Below are positions 12,601 to 26,420 of a stretch of DNA of 64,000 bases, piece by piece. Each line of letters starts with the position of its first letter. The stretch's first letter is position 1. The stretch comes from Paramecium tetraurelia (Eukaryota; Ciliophora; Oligohymenophorea; Peniculida; Parameciidae): NCBI RefSeq assembly GCF_000165425.1, contig NW_001798979.1:1-64000 (forward strand), read 5' to 3'. The notes beneath the pieces are model-generated. The model saw only the letters and a list, made by a program, of their open reading frames with translations, was not told where the DNA came from and ran no database searches. A program made the translations under genes and the position numbers.

Positions 12601-14201
12601 TTAAGCCATAAAAGGAATATACTCTATTCTTTACGACACTTATTATTTTAAATATGCAATGATAAGTTATAGTTTTGATAACTTCCTCAATATTGGTATT
12701 GGTTACTCATTAAGAGAAGTATTTTATAACTATAAGGCTGTTGGACCCATTCGAAAATTCTTTAAAATCGCATTTTATAAGTTCTTTAACTTTTTTGTTA
12801 TACCCACAAAGAGATACATATTTAATGATGAAGTAAAACGATTAAACGATTATTTATCTTAACAAAAATTCTACTTTTTTATTATCGTCATTACAAACAT
12901 ATTATTTTTTGTGATAACTTTAGCTGGACCTTATTTGCTAACATATAAGTTATTAGATAGAGATGCTGTTTAATTAACGAAAAATTATATCTGCGCTAAT
13001 GGAACAAGCAAAGAAGCCTCATATTTATATTACTCATTTGCTTTCATTACACTTATAACTGAGGCAATACTATATTATAAAGTGGCTTAAATAGTTCCAA
13101 ATCACACTTAAAGAATTATTGTTAGTAAAATAACAAATGAAAAGGAGTAAAATGAGGAAAATTAATAGTAACCTGATGGGCAAATCCAAGAAAAACATAA
13201 TAATAAGGTACTCCCTTCAAGTGAAGAAGATGCAAGCATGCTTAAAAAGTAAAAGTAAACTCAAAACCAAAGCCAAAACTTTGACATGGGAAGACACAGC
13301 ATCTTATAAAAAATGGCTACTGCTGTTAATAAAAAGATTACTTAATATGCTGGTAAATTTACAACTGCAGTCACTGCATAAGCAGAAGAATTCACATAAT
13401 CAAAATGGGGGATCCTATTAAGTTATGGAATAACTTTATTATCTTCTTAATTATTCAAATTCGATCTATATAATGATGTTGTCTTCATTTTAAATGCCTA
13501 CAATTGTGAAGAATTTATAGTATTTATTTTAGCTCTTATTACAACTGCATTCTCATAAGGAATTTACATTTTACAATTCTTCTATCTAATAAGTGTCAGA
13601 GTAGTTTAAAACTAAAAAACGGCAAAATTGCTGTCAAGCAAATTTATTAATGATTTCTATGCTATCAGTTTTCTTGGTAGAAATGCAGCACTTTCAACTC
13701 TCCTAGATTCTTCTGCCCCGTTTAATGTTATTATTATTCCAAATACTCGAATAGGAAGATATTTTCTCCCTCATCATGCTGGAAAAGCAATGAGCAATTT
13801 AGTTAAATCCTATTTCTTTTAATTTTTATGCGAGGATTTACCTTAAACTTTATTATAAATGTATTTTGTTGTTAGTTAAGCCATTAGAAGAACAAAAGAG
13901 CTTTAAGTGTAAGTTTATATTTCGATTTGCACGGCTATCCTAACAGCCTTATTATCATTTTATAAGTAAATTATATGATTTATCACTTAGATTTTTATCA
14001 ATTAGACCCACAAATTTATTGTAAGAAAATTTTGATGAATTGTCATCCAAACTATCCAGTGGATATAATTAATTAATTTAAAATAACTTGCAGTAAGAGA
14101 ATGATTAGATTAAAACTTATATTGATTTATATAACACGGTTGATTATGAGATTGTCAATGTAGAGTAATCATAAGAGGAAAGACAATCATTATTGAATTG
14201 A
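6638..14201 (+). CDS. giant leucine-rich-repeat-like protein with multi-pass membrane C-terminus
   Basis: About 2,480 aa from ATG 6638 to TGA 14199-14201. The basic N-terminus (GGAQKAANGIVDEFSKR) is followed by about 1,900 residues of long, irregular leucine-rich repeats. Their units repeatedly read like LxLxxFxISxNKxxLE or LKKLIFKG. The last 450 residues contain about five or six hydrophobic segments, for example near 12870-12950, 13020-13080, 13420-13470, 13500-13590 and 13900-13960, separated by charged Gln-rich linkers. A Gln-rich cytosolic tail ends the protein. Seen introns include 23 nt at about 6832, 22 nt at about 7145, one near 8030 and 25 nt near 13965; one or two further small introns are likely. 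The role is unknown. The architecture suggests a large membrane-anchored recognition or adhesion protein, but that is inference. Confidence 0.7.
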
Positions 14202-14721
14202 GTTTATTTATAATATAAACTCTACCCAATTATAATATTGGCTAGATGTTTCTTAATGATTAATAACATCTGTTATTTTTTCAATTAATTTTTGTTTAAA
14301 ATTCAGAGGTGAATTATGGTAAAATTTGTTCACCTTTCAACTTGTTTTTATATATATTCAAAATATTACTTATTCGATTCTTGGTGTCTTTATTTAAAAA
14401 TGAGCTCATTTAGAATAGCTCTTTTGATAATACAAAAATTAAAATAAAGTAAATTATATATTAATATATATGAGATTAAATTTATAAAATAAATTACAAA
14501 TAAATAGTTAAATTTCTAGAAAATAACATAATATTATTCATTTGTATAAATAAATAATAATCTTATAAATATTATTAAATAATATATATATGTAATATAT
14601 AATTGAAAAGTTATAAAGTGAACTAAGAAATCTAGAATTTAATGATATTAATGAATTATATATATTACAAGCTTCTTAACGTAACAGATAAATAATGGCA
14701 ATAATGATAGATTTATATATT
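14202..14721. other. intergenic, AT-rich
   Basis: About 520 bases between convergent gene ends. I see only AT-rich sequence without a supportable reading frame, RNA gene or repeat. Confidence 0.5.
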
Positions 14722-16170
14722 TCAAATAATTTTATTCAGAAGATAATAGTCCCCTTCATTATAGATTTCTTCAGGAATTATTTCACCATATTTTTGGCTT
14801 TCCCTTTTTGGAAGTGATAAAAGTTCGGCATCATCCTCATTCAAAAGAAAAGGATCTGTTTCTTAATTTATTCTTTGAACAGACATAACATTAGAAAGAC
14901 AATTAACTTCTTTTTATATTGAGAGATTTAATTTAATTCCAATTTGATGGGATTTTAATAGTTCCTCTTTTGATTTCGAAGATCTAATGATTAAATATAA
15001 CCTTGATATTTCATACAATAAATTCATATAACATAATTTTTATTGCATTTAATTTTTAATTTTATCTAAGAATTTGTTAAACTCAATCTAATCTACCTCC
15101 TTATTGTTCAAAGTAACTTTGGTTACTTTAAATCTCCAATTTTTAATGATTTTAATATATTTAAATTCTGGATAATATATTTTCATCAAATCAGATAGTA
15201 TTTTTTAATTTAAAAAGTATTGATTGCCATAAATAATAAAATATTTAATCATAAAAAGTATTGATACAATAGATCCGATATTTGCTAAAAGATCTCCTAA
15301 ATATGGATATTCAAATATTGTTTTTGTTTAAGTTCCATTCATAGCGACATATACTACAGCGAGGGCTTGATTTTAATACGATAATTTGCACCTTTCTGCT
15401 GAAAGAGACTAAGTTTGTACTTTTGCTCCACTAATATATTCTTTTTATTTAGATGTCCCAAATAATAAATAATCCTAAAGTTCAAAAAAGTTTGTCTCTA
15501 AAAATGTATTTATAGAATAACAACTCTACAATTCTAGTTCGATATATATATCTTAAATTGTAGTTTGTTCTGATCCATCTCTAGAATCTAAAGTTGTCGA
15601 TTCTACTTGTATACCGAAAAAATTAAAGCGCTGTTAAAAAAATTATTCTCTTAATTAAGCTGAACCACATGTTTCATTTTCTTTTAAATACTTTTCTTCG
15701 CATAGAGATATGAATAAATACATTTATTTTGATGTTTGTAAATATCCATCAATAAAAGAATAACCCAAATCTAAATTTGGTACATACTATTTTCCAATAG
15801 AAGACTCTATGTAATTTTCGATTATCATTGGCTCAGTAGGAGCAAATTGATCAGTATACATTACTAAAGGTAGTAAAATTCGCGATTCAAATGGATCCAC
15901 CTATCCCTCAAAAACCTCATAATAGACACTGATTCTTCCTGAGTTGTAGTCGAGTAGTTTGTAATCTGAAACATATTTTGAATTAGAAATCTTTGGACTC
16001 ATTTAATTACTTTTCCATAAATAAATTATCCAAAATGCGTAAGCCAAGCTTGTCACACTTATTAATAAGCTTAATAATCCTCCTAATGTGCTTTTAAACA
16101 ATGCTTATTGCTAATTTATATTTTGTAAGAAAGGAACACCAAAGAAGTCAGCCTTTTTTAAAAAATTCAT
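14722..16170 (-). CDS. two-pass transmembrane protein of unknown function
   Basis: A single intronless frame of 482 codons, ATG 16170 to TGA 14724-14722. One membrane helix lies near the N-terminus (about residues 28-55, LLSLLISVTSLAYAFWIIYL). A long extracytoplasmic region of about 240 residues has several Cys. A second helix lies near residue 275 (LLANIGSIVSILFMIKYFII). A charged C-terminal region follows. This layout is typical of putative transmembrane proteins common in ciliate genomes, but I do not recognise a named family. Lack of introns contrasts with most neighbours. Confidence 0.75.
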
Positions 16171-16988
16171 ATAATAAATTTAAATGTAATATATTCATCA
16201 ATTATATTAGACAAATTTATATAATCAAATAAATATAGTTATTTCAATTGAACTTTAATTTAAATCAGTATCATATAATATTACTATTTTTTCTAGAACA
16301 ATATTATAAATTCAAATCTATTATTACCCATTTATTCTAATTTTTTCATTCATATTTCTAAATATTTACTTGTTTTTCTTTTGCTTGTAGAATTTACACT
16401 TCTTATTTCACCATCCATCAGAAATTGATCTATATGATTTTATAGCTTATAGATGAAACACTTTCATATTATTATTAGTTCCGAAATATCATCCATAGTT
16501 GAACAATTTTTGATAATTAATTACAATATTTCAAAATTGCTTTGGAGCATCTAAATTCCTGTTCTTGTACGCAAAATGAAACATATTAATTTATTAATGA
16601 TATCATAAAACTTGTAAATATAATCTAATTGGTATTTCAATGATTTTCATTCAGATTTTGCATAATATAGCTTATCAGCCAATCATTTGATTTCAATCAT
16701 TAAACTTAATATAAATATCTTGATATATTATAACTCATTAATTGCTTAAACGACATTCTATTTTACATTTAATTTTGAACGCTCTTGAATTAAAATGATA
16801 CATACTTCAAGGGCAATTTATGTATCTATATAAATACATAAATTATATTTGTGCTTTTTCATCTATAATAAAACAATATTATGATACATTCTCTATTTTG
16901 AGTATATCTGAATAAGTATATAATAAATAGATTATGAATCATTATGTGAAGGCAGTATTAATATTTATAATAAGAATAAATTTAATTA
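16171..16988. other. intergenic spacer
   Basis: About 820 bases between divergent genes. Short minus-strand pieces near 16380-16520 read weakly protein-like but are broken by TGA. No feature is supportable. Confidence 0.4.
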
Positions 16989-19900
16989 ATGTCTGAATAG
17001 CATTTGCAGGAGAATAAATTTACTTATGTAAATATATTGTAGCTAATTATCTATAGAGTTCAAATCTTGTGATTCAGAGAGAATCTGGACCAAGGACTGA
17101 TGAGCCAACAGGCGAGCCTGAATCATTAGTTGGAAAGATCAACCCAAGAATGATGGGTACGAAAGCTGTGAAAGATAAACCAGTGAAGAGTAAGAGGGAG
17201 CAGAGTTTAAATTTAGGAAAGCAAGTGAACATGGAAATAGAGGAAGGAGTTGGAATGCCAACTTATGAAAATCTATTGTACATCCCGAAAACAAAAGATA
17301 ATAGATTACACTATGAGCGATTATTGTCCATAGTTTATGGACTATTTTAGGAATAATCATAAGATGTGATAAAGTCTATAGTTGATGAAGTATTGGCTAT
17401 AATGAAAAATGATAATTTGAAAGACTCTGAGAAGAGGTAGGAAGTAGAAGCAATAATTGGAAAGTTGACAAATGAGCTATTTTCTGATATAGTATTATCA
17501 AGTAAAGCAATTACTGATTATAATCCTGAAATAACTCAAGGAAATACAGATGAGATGCAATTGCCATTGAATTTGGAAGAAGAACAAGATTCAAGTGATA
17601 TGGAGGAAATAATAGAAGAAGAAGACGATTCTTAGGAATAAAATGAATAAACAATCAAGGCAAAAGTTTAGGTTGAGGAGACAAGAAACAAAGTAGTTGA
17701 TATAGATGGATTTTGGTTATAGCGGGAATTGCAGAAAATATATTAAGACCCAATAGTTGCATAATAAATGGAATAGACAGTCTTAGACATTTTGAAATTA
17801 CAGACTGACATCGAATGTGAAAATTAATTGGTTTCATTGTTTGGCTAGGATCGCTTTGATCTTATCAGATTATTACATGCCAACAGACATAAAATATTTT
17901 ATTGTACTCTCTTAAGCAAGGCCTAGAGTGCTGAGTAAGTAGAATAAATTCATTCTCAAATGAGATAGACATAAGAGGGTCTCTAAATCTTAATGGAATT
18001 ACAGAAAAAAAAGAAAAACGATGCTTAATTTTAAATTATTTAGGAGGAAAACGAGAAATAATATTATGAGTCTATAAATATTACTGATCAAGATCTTTAA
18101 GGACTTTCCAAAAAGATTGTTGATTTAGAGTAATTGCAGTTTGTATCTCAAGGACATTTGATGTCAAATGAGAAATGTCATTTACCTCCTCATTCTTTTA
18201 AAGTAACAAAGAAAGGATATGAAGAGATATACATTCCTGCCCCAAAGCCTAATGTTCATAAAGACAACTTGGTATAAATAGGCGAGTTACCTGAGTTTGC
18301 CTAACAAGCATTCAGAGGATTCAAAGAACTCAATACTATTTAAAGTGTAGTTTATTAAAAGGCATTATTAAGTAATGAGAACATGCTAATTTGTGCTCCT
18401 ACTGGAGCTGGTAAGACTAATATTGCACTTCTAACAATGTTATAAACTATTGGTGATTATTATCAAAATGGTATTGTGGATATTTAGAAATTTAAAATTA
18501 TTTACATAGCACCTATGAAAGCATTAGTAAATGAAATGGTACATAATTTCCAGAATAGATTAGAACCTTATAATATTAAAGTTGCTGAGGTTACTGGAGA
18601 TACTCACCTAACCAAGCATTAGTTGAACACTATCTAAGTATTGATAGCTACTCCAGAGAAATGGGATATTTTAACAAGAAAGATTTAACAAAACGATTTT
18701 ATATCATTGGTAAGATTAGTCATTATTGATGAAATTCATTTATTACATGACAGTAGAGGGCCAGTTATTGAATCAATAATTGCAAGATAATTGAAATTAA
18801 TGGAAGAGAGACAAGAAGTAGTTAGAATCGTGGGATTATCAGCAACACTACCAAATTATTCAGATGTGGCAACATTTATTAGGGTTAAATAAAGTGGAGT
18901 GTTCTTTTTTGACAATTCTTATAGACCAGTTCCATTATAATAATAGTATATTGGAATCAATGAAAAGAAACCAATTAGAAGAATGTTATTAACCAATGAA
19001 ATTTTATATGAGAAAGTCATAGAAAGGATTACAAAGTCACAAATCTTAGTGTTCGTACATTCTAGAAAGGAAACTGTCAAGACAGCTAAAACACTTAAAG
19101 AAATGGCATTTTCAAAAGATGAGTTATCTAAATTTATCAGAGAAGAAAGTTCTTCAAAGAAGATCCTTGAGACAGTAATTGCATAAGAAGATATCAAATC
19201 TGCTGATCTCAAAGAGCTGTTGGCTAGTGGAATAGCCATTCATCATGCTGGTTTATGCAGAGGAGATAGAGATTTAGTTGAAAGTCTTTTTGAAAAGAAG
19301 AATATACAGATTTTGATATCTACTTCTACTTTGGCATGGGGAGTGAATCTTCCTGCTCATACAGTTATCATAAAAGGAACACAAATTTATTCACCGGATT
19401 AAGGAAAGTGGATAGAGTTAAGTCCTTAGGATATATTACAAATGATGGGTAGAGCTGGTCGACCTAGATACGATACATCTGGGGAGGGAATAATATTGAC
19501 TACATATTAAGAACTCAAATATTACTTATCATTATTGAATGTTCAATTACCAATAGAATCATAATTTGTATCTTAATTAGCTGACCAATTAAATGCTGAA
19601 GTTGCCTAAGGTAATATCAAGAATCTGAAGGATGGAGTAAATTGGTTAGGATATACTTATTTATATGTAAGAATGCTAAGAAATCCATAATTGTATAATA
19701 TTCCAGACTATAGCAATGATTAGGCATTAATCAAATATCGTGCTGATCTAATTCATTCTGCATGTTTACTATTAGATAAGAATAGTTTGGTGACTTATGA
19801 TAAGAAAACTGGAAATATCGAGAGTACCATCTTAGGTAAGATTGCTAGTAATTATTACATTAAATATCCAAGTATGCAAGTGTACAATCAACATTTAAAA

Positions 19901-22900
19901 TAGAATATGGGTATGATTGACATTTTCAAAGTGTTTTCATTATCACATGAATTCAAATTGATTCCAATTAGAGAAGAGGAGAAGATGGAGTTGTAAAAAC
20001 TAATGATGAGTGTACCTGTTCCAATAAAAGGATCTCCTGAAGATTCAACAACAAAGATCAATGTATTGTTGTAAGCATACATAAGCAGATTAAAATTAGA
20101 AGGATATGCTTTGAATTCAGACATGGTTTATATTACATAGAGTGCTGGTAGAATTATGAGAGCATTGTATGAAATATGTTTACAGAAAGAATGGGCTTAG
20201 AGTGCATTGCAATGTTTATAATTATCTAAGATGATTGAGAAAAGAATGTGGAGTTGCATGACTCCACTTAGATAATTTAAAGGATTGCCAGATGATTTAT
20301 TAAGAAGAATAGAAAAAAAGGAAGGAATTACATGGGATCACTTATATGCGATGTCATCATAATAATTAGGAGAACTTATTAGATATTAGAATTAGAATAT
20401 GACAAAGTTGATTCACAAATATATTCACAAATTCCCTAAGATTGAAATCTAAGCATTTGCTTAACCTATAACTAGATCCTGTTTGAGAATAGACCTTCAT
20501 TTGAGTTGTGATTTCTAATGGGATGAGAAGATTCATGGAAGATAGGAACCATTCCACATTTTTGTATTGGATTCTGATGGAGAGAAAATATTGTATCATG
20601 AAATGTTCTTAATGAAACAGAAGAATTAAGAAATGGAATTCACTTTAACAGTTGCATTATTTGAAGTAATGCATCCAATCTACTATATCAAAGTGATATC
20701 AGATAAATGGATATCATGCGAAAGTGAATAACCAATTCCATTTAAAAATCTCATCTTACCAGAACCATTTAATAGATGCACAGACTTATTATAACTAACA
20801 CTGTTGTCAATTGATTAAATAAAGCATCAATAGATTGAGAATATATTGGCCAAAAAGATATTGTAGAATAGGTATTTCGACTAGATTCAAACCTAAGTGT
20901 TCTAATAGATATATTAGTCAAATGATAATATCTTCATTGGATCATCCACTTATTAATCTAAGAATATACTCCCTATTTTGGCTATTCTGTAAATGATTAA
21001 CATTTAGAAAGGATATAAGGCTGTATATGTTTCATCAATCTAAACTAATTGTGATATAAAATACAATTAATTCCTTTAAATATTCAATAAAACTATGTCT
21101 TTAAAAGTAGGAAAATTGACGGGACAAACTTAAAGTGACAATAAAATCTTAGAGTAGTGTGATATCATAGTATCAAATGCCATCAATTGGGATATCATCA
21201 GTAGAAGATGGAGAGCAAAAAAAGGATTCAAAGATATAAGAGTTTTTATTGCTGATGATCTACATACTCTTGGATAATCTGGCAGTGTGTTAGAAGTGAT
21301 TGTATCAAGAATGAGAATGATTTCAATGGAAATTCCATTCAGAGTAGTGGGATTGTCTCTATCTGTAGCTGATTATAAGGAAATGAGCGAGTGGATTGGA
21401 AGCAAACACACTTTCAATTTCCAACCCATTGTTAGACCTAACAATATTCAAATACAAATCTAATCATTTGATCAATGTCAGAGACCTTTGAGAATCCAAG
21501 CAATGATCAAATAATTAAAAACCAACATTTCAAATACAGATTTAAATATCATATATGTATCTGATCGTAAACTAGCTAGAGTATGTGCTCTAGAACTCAT
21601 GATTAACAATAATAATTCATTATCAGGTTTTTCAATCAAAGAGGATTAATATCTTTAACATACACTCCAGTCATCAGTTGGATTCCTATATGAATGTATG
21701 GATCCTTAAGATGAGAGTGAAGTTCTAAGGTTTATATCTTCTGGAGAATTAAGAGTTGTTGTGGTCACCTACAAATTAGCATTGTACTATAATCTTAAAG
21801 GAAAGGTCTTTATTTTAGATAACTAAAAATATGATGGAATAGACAAGAGATATGTTGATTATACAATTGCTGAGATGCTAGAAATGATAGAAAGTACTAC
21901 TTCCTAATGTCATGTATTCACCTATGGTCCAAAGAAGGAATACTATAAGAAGTTCCTATATGAACCAATGCCAATAGAGTCTCATCTTAATCATAATTTA
22001 GCTAATCATTTGAATGCTGAAATTGTAGCAAAAAATATTCACAATACATAAGATTGCATTGATTGGATCACTTGGACTTTTATGTACAGAAGACTAACCT
22101 AAAATCCAAATTATTACAGTCTACATGAAATTAATGGAGTAGCCATTAACAATTATTTAAGTGAATTAATAGAAACCACTATTGATGAATTACATGAGAG
22201 TAAATGCATTGCTGTTGAAGAGGATAATGAACTAGAAGCTATTAATTCTGGTATTATTGCCAACTATTACTACATTAATATTGAAACAGTCAAGAACTTT
22301 TCAGATAAGATTAATGCAAATAGCAAACTCAGAGATTTACTATTTATCTTATCTGAAGCTAAAGAGTTTGAAGTATTGAATATTAGAAATGGAGAAGAAA
22401 TTCTTTTGGCTTAATTACTTCAGAAGATACCTTTCTAACCTACCAATGTTAAACTAAATGAACCAAACACAAAAGCCCTGATTTTATTATAAGCTCATTT
22501 CAGCAGAATCAAATTAAATTCTGATTTGAAGTCTGATTTAACAATTTTAGAATTGGCAATCAGATTAAGTACTGCCATGGTTGATATTGCTTCTTCAAAT
22601 CTTTGGTTAAAGCCTGCTATTCTATCAATGCAAATCTGCTAGATGATCGTTTAAAGTCTTTGGAAGGATGATGACAGTGTATTATTGCAGTTACCTCATT
22701 TTAATAAAAATACTATTGAACAATTAAAATCTATGAAGGTCTCTGATTGGGCTGATTTCTTTGATATGGAAGAGTCTGATAGAACTCAAGTTTTAGGTCA
22801 ATTTACATAATAACAAATTGACGACATAGCCTAAGCTGGCAACAGGTATATTATATATTTATATTAGACTACCTTCTGTTGAAATCTCAGATATTATTGC

Positions 22901-23240
22901 TGAAGAGGAAATTGTGCAAGGGGATATATTCCACGTTTAAGTAGTCTTAAGCAGACAAGATAACATTTACACAGATTATGTGATAGCTCCCAATTATCCT
23001 AAATAAAAGGAAGAGCAATGGTGGGTTTTATGCGCTGATAGGAACACTAATAGGCTGTTTGGAAACAAGAAGGTCTCCTTTTAATAGAGCATTAAAGTTG
23101 ATCTTAGATTTTAAGCACCTGAAGCTGGAGATTATGATTTAACTATATATGCCATTTGCGATTCCTATATGGGTGTAGATACAACATCATAATTCTAATT
23201 GAAGGTTAATCCTATCATTGAATAAGAGTAAGAATAATGA
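16989..23240 (+). CDS. Brr2-like U5 snRNP RNA helicase (Ski2-like, double cassette)
   Basis: 2,066 aa after removing a 29-nt intron (about 17026-17054) and a 22-nt intron (22846-22867). An N-terminal region with SNLVIQRE is followed by helicase cassette 1: Walker A APTGAGKT (about 18394-18417), DEIH (18728-18739), SATLPN, and motif [19 protein letters not shown]; then winged-helix and Sec63-type regions. Cassette 2 is degenerate: GSSTYQSKN in place of Walker A, DDLH in place of DEIH, then a second Sec63/FN3-like tail ending in acidic-Gln residues. DEIH in the first cassette, a decayed second cassette and total length close to 2,100 aa are the signature of Brr2 (SNRNP200), which unwinds U4/U6 to activate the spliceosome. 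ASCC3 is the main alternative, but it has two more intact cassettes. Confidence 0.9.
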
Positions 23241-23670
23241 TATATTACAATGTTATAATATCATAATTAAATTAATTAATATATTGAAGTCGATTAGCTT
23301 TGTTTCTGCTAATTGCTGATTTTCTTATTTTTAATTTGCAACATTATTTGACATATAAAATACTCTATTTTCACCCTATTTCCTAAGAAATCTTATTAAT
23401 TAATTAAAGAAAATTCAAAGAAAAGAGTTTACCAATTAGTCAATTTATTCATATGATTTAAATTTAAATCATATTTCAATATAACATGACAATATTTTAA
23501 CAGGGATTATATGTTTTATTAAAAATTTCTCATACACTTTCTATCAAACTACCTATGGATAATGCGAATAAGCCAGAAATATTGATAAATCAAAGAATAT
23601 ATTGAAATCTGATTTGTCTAGACAAAAAGTGGTTATATAATCTTTAATAAGATAATATTGATAGGATTAT
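23241..23670. other. intergenic, AT-rich
   Basis: About 430 bases between convergent gene ends; no supportable feature seen. Confidence 0.5.
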
Positions 23671-24357
23671 TCACATACTTTTAGATAAATCAGTAGTGCA
23701 TGATCTTCTTTTACTAGACATATACTTTTAGAAGCTTTATTTTCTTTGGACAATCTATTAGCTTAATCGTTTATTAACTAAATAATCGAATGATTGATTT
23801 GCTGTCTTTTGAGGAGTAATATTAGTATGAAATCGTTTGTCTTTGAGTTTAGTTGATTTTTCTATGGTTTTGGAATTGCTTATTTTCGTTGACTGTTGGG
23901 TACATAGTTCAATTTGTCTGTAGTAATTTAATTCTTCTTATAAGATGTTAACTTTTCGATAGAGTTCCTCATTCTCTTTTTTTAGTTTCTAAAAACTAAA
24001 TATCGAATGAATAATACATTCATTGTCTTTTTTGTATTTTTCAATAATTCATCTCTGTCTTACTCTAACTATTTGATTTGGTTTTTCATATCATCATATT
24101 TCTAATTCATTAGGTAGGATTCCTGAAATATAATATAGAATTACTCTAATATGCACTCTGACTTCGGATTCATACTTCTGCAATTACTTTTCTAATTCTT
24201 TGTAATCCTTTTTGATTGAGTTATTTTGAATATGTTCGATGATGATGGTCAATTATTGAATTAAGTTCTGGGATTTCACAAAATTTTAGAAGGAATTGAT
24301 ATCGCTATGATCAGCAACTAGATGGTATAATTTAATTAACAATTAGGACACTGACAT
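23671..24357 (-). CDS. coiled-coil protein
   Basis: 211 aa from ATG 24357-24355 to TGA 23673-23671, with introns of 22 and 29 nt joining exactly. The middle third is heptad-rich (for example KNQIKQLEQDRDELLK and KLKKENEELYRKV). The C-terminus is basic with RSCTTDLSKSM. The start lies only 27 bases beyond the stop of the same-strand coiled-coil gene at 24385-26000. The spacer itself looks like an intron, so the two may be halves of one former gene. No family recognised. Confidence 0.65.
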
Positions 24358-24384
24358 ATTTATATTAATATATAGTATATACAA

Positions 24385-26000
24385 TCATTTCAATCTGGTT
24401 TTGAGTTTGGCTTAATAATCAAGATTGTCCTTTTGCACTTTTTCAAGTTGCTATGACTTTTCTAGAACTTTCATTCTCAATCTCTCGATTTCCTTATCTT
24501 ATAATTCACATTTGCTTTATAATTCATTAATGGTGATATTATTCATTTTGACATCCTCTGCAAATTTCTAATATTATTTGTGCTACAGAGCCAAGTGTCT
24601 GTAATTATCAGCTTGCCTTGATAGATCGTTTATCAAACTTTCATTTTATTACTTCAATAAATTAACTTCCTATTCTTTAATTTGAATGACTTCATTGATC
24701 TTATCTTCTTCTCTCTCTTAATAATTGGAAGTACTCTTCATCTACATTTCAATTATCACTAATTCTTGATCCTTTTAAGCAATGATGTTATTCAATCTAT
24801 TGCATTCACCCTCCAACGTATTAGTTTTACATTCTAAATCTCTGAAGTTGTACTGATAGAATTGTTTCAATTCTTTCAATTATTTATCTAAGACTTAATT
24901 ATCACTTCTCAACTGATGATTCTATTCCTTTTGTTACAATAACTCCGATTGTAAAAATTGAATTAGCTTAGCCTTAGATTCTTGAATTTCTTTCACTTCC
25001 ATCTCCCTATTCTTTTATTCATTTTCCAAATTGATTTGCAATCTCTTAATCAATTCTTGATCTCTTTGTTATTAGGTTTGAAGTAAACATATTTGTTCAG
25101 CTTATTTTCCAGTCGATAAAATTAATTCATCAACTCTTTATTACAATTAGGCTTTGTGTTCCTAATAGGTACTACTAACATGTTTGAAATCACTCTCCAA
25201 TTCTTTGACTCTACTACTTAAATTGGAAGCTTAAACAGTTTTGTTGTCAGCTACCTCCTTCAATTTCTTTACTGATGATAATAAATCAAGATTTTAATCC
25301 TTTTAAATCTAAAGCTTTTATTTCAATTCATTCAGATATTATTCCTAAGAGTTTATAATAGTTTGTTATTTCATCAAAGTAAATTCTTAGTCCTTTGATT
25401 AGAGGTCAAATTAAGAAATAGCTTATTCTAACTTTTCTTCTAATCCATTATTAATCTACTTAACCTAAATCAACTCATTTTCCTATAGATAAAATAAACA
25501 GATTACCAAAACTTGAACAAGGTTCTAATTATTATTCTCAACATTGGAAATCTTAGAAAGAGATTGTTGCAACTTAGCTATCTCTGATTTGTATTACATA
25601 ATTTCTTATCTTGAACTTTATCTATGGTTGATCTCTTATTGTTCCAATTAAAACTTTAAGGTAGCCACATCCTATTTCCAATTGATATCCAATTGTCTTA
25701 AGGCATCTGCATGGGTCTTGTCTTATACCTCATTTTTATGTTATAGCAACTCCATTTAATTCTAACGAATAACTATTGACATCTTACTTTTAGGTCTTGA
25801 TTCTCTGCAAGTACCTTTTGGTTTTCCAAAGTCATTGATATGGATGGCTATTATTTAAGACGGTCTTTCAACTTCTGATTCTCTCCTTACAATCTGTCTA
25901 TTTCTTTAAGGAATGTCTCGATTTCTGAAATAGACTTGCATGATTTCTCAGGGTTTCTCTCTACTGAATTATAAGATTAGAGTGGTTATCTAGTATTCAT
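24385..26000 (-). CDS. long coiled-coil protein
   Basis: 521 aa from ATG 26000-25998 to TGA 24387-24385. After about 60 residues of low-complexity N-terminus, most of the protein is heptad coiled coil rich in Gln, Glu, Lys and Leu (for example LQHKNEVQDKTHADALRQLD). Two introns, 26 and 24 nt, are required and preserve the frame. Such proteins in ciliates are often centrosomal, ciliary or cytoskeletal linkers, but no specific family motif is visible. See the 27-base gap to the next gene. Confidence 0.7.
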
Positions 26001-26199
26001 TTTGTTAACGGATAAATTAATTAATATTAAATTAAAAATTTTATTCACATATATATACAATTTAAAGGTGGGGGGTGACCAATGCCCATTCACATTCCAA
26101 CTCTACTAATTATTTGAATATTATCCTGCTCTCCACTTTATTTAACTTTGTATCCACAACATTTGGCCTTTATAGAATTCTATTTAAGAATATAATTTA

Positions 26200-26420
26200 A
26201 TTTTATACTGCGGCCAATTTATTTCTTATCAACTCATTCTTAAAAGATTTTCGGTGTGCAAAAAGTATTGTCTTGGCCGACGAATACTTTATGCCAGCCT
26301 TGTTGGCTGCCTAATCACAAAGTTAAACAAAACATTACATCTTGGATTTTATAGCTTTCAAATAAAAAGAGCTGGAGGAACAATAACTTAGCCTCAGAAC
26401 TGATGTAAGTGTAATTTCTT
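26200..26420 (-). pseudogene. helix-turn-helix (Psq/CENP-B-like) fragment
   Basis: A minus-strand frame contains AANKAGIKYSSAKTILFAHR, which aligns with AAKEFGVNFSTAKAILQTYR of the gene at 37401-38029. Upstream residues (KAIKSKMQCFVQLCDQ) match the preceding helix. No clean start or stop is found. The frame stays open into the promoter and start of the next gene on the same strand. The stretch is more GC-rich than its surroundings. Most likely it is a remnant, or an exon of a gene whose ends I could not place. Confidence 0.4.
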
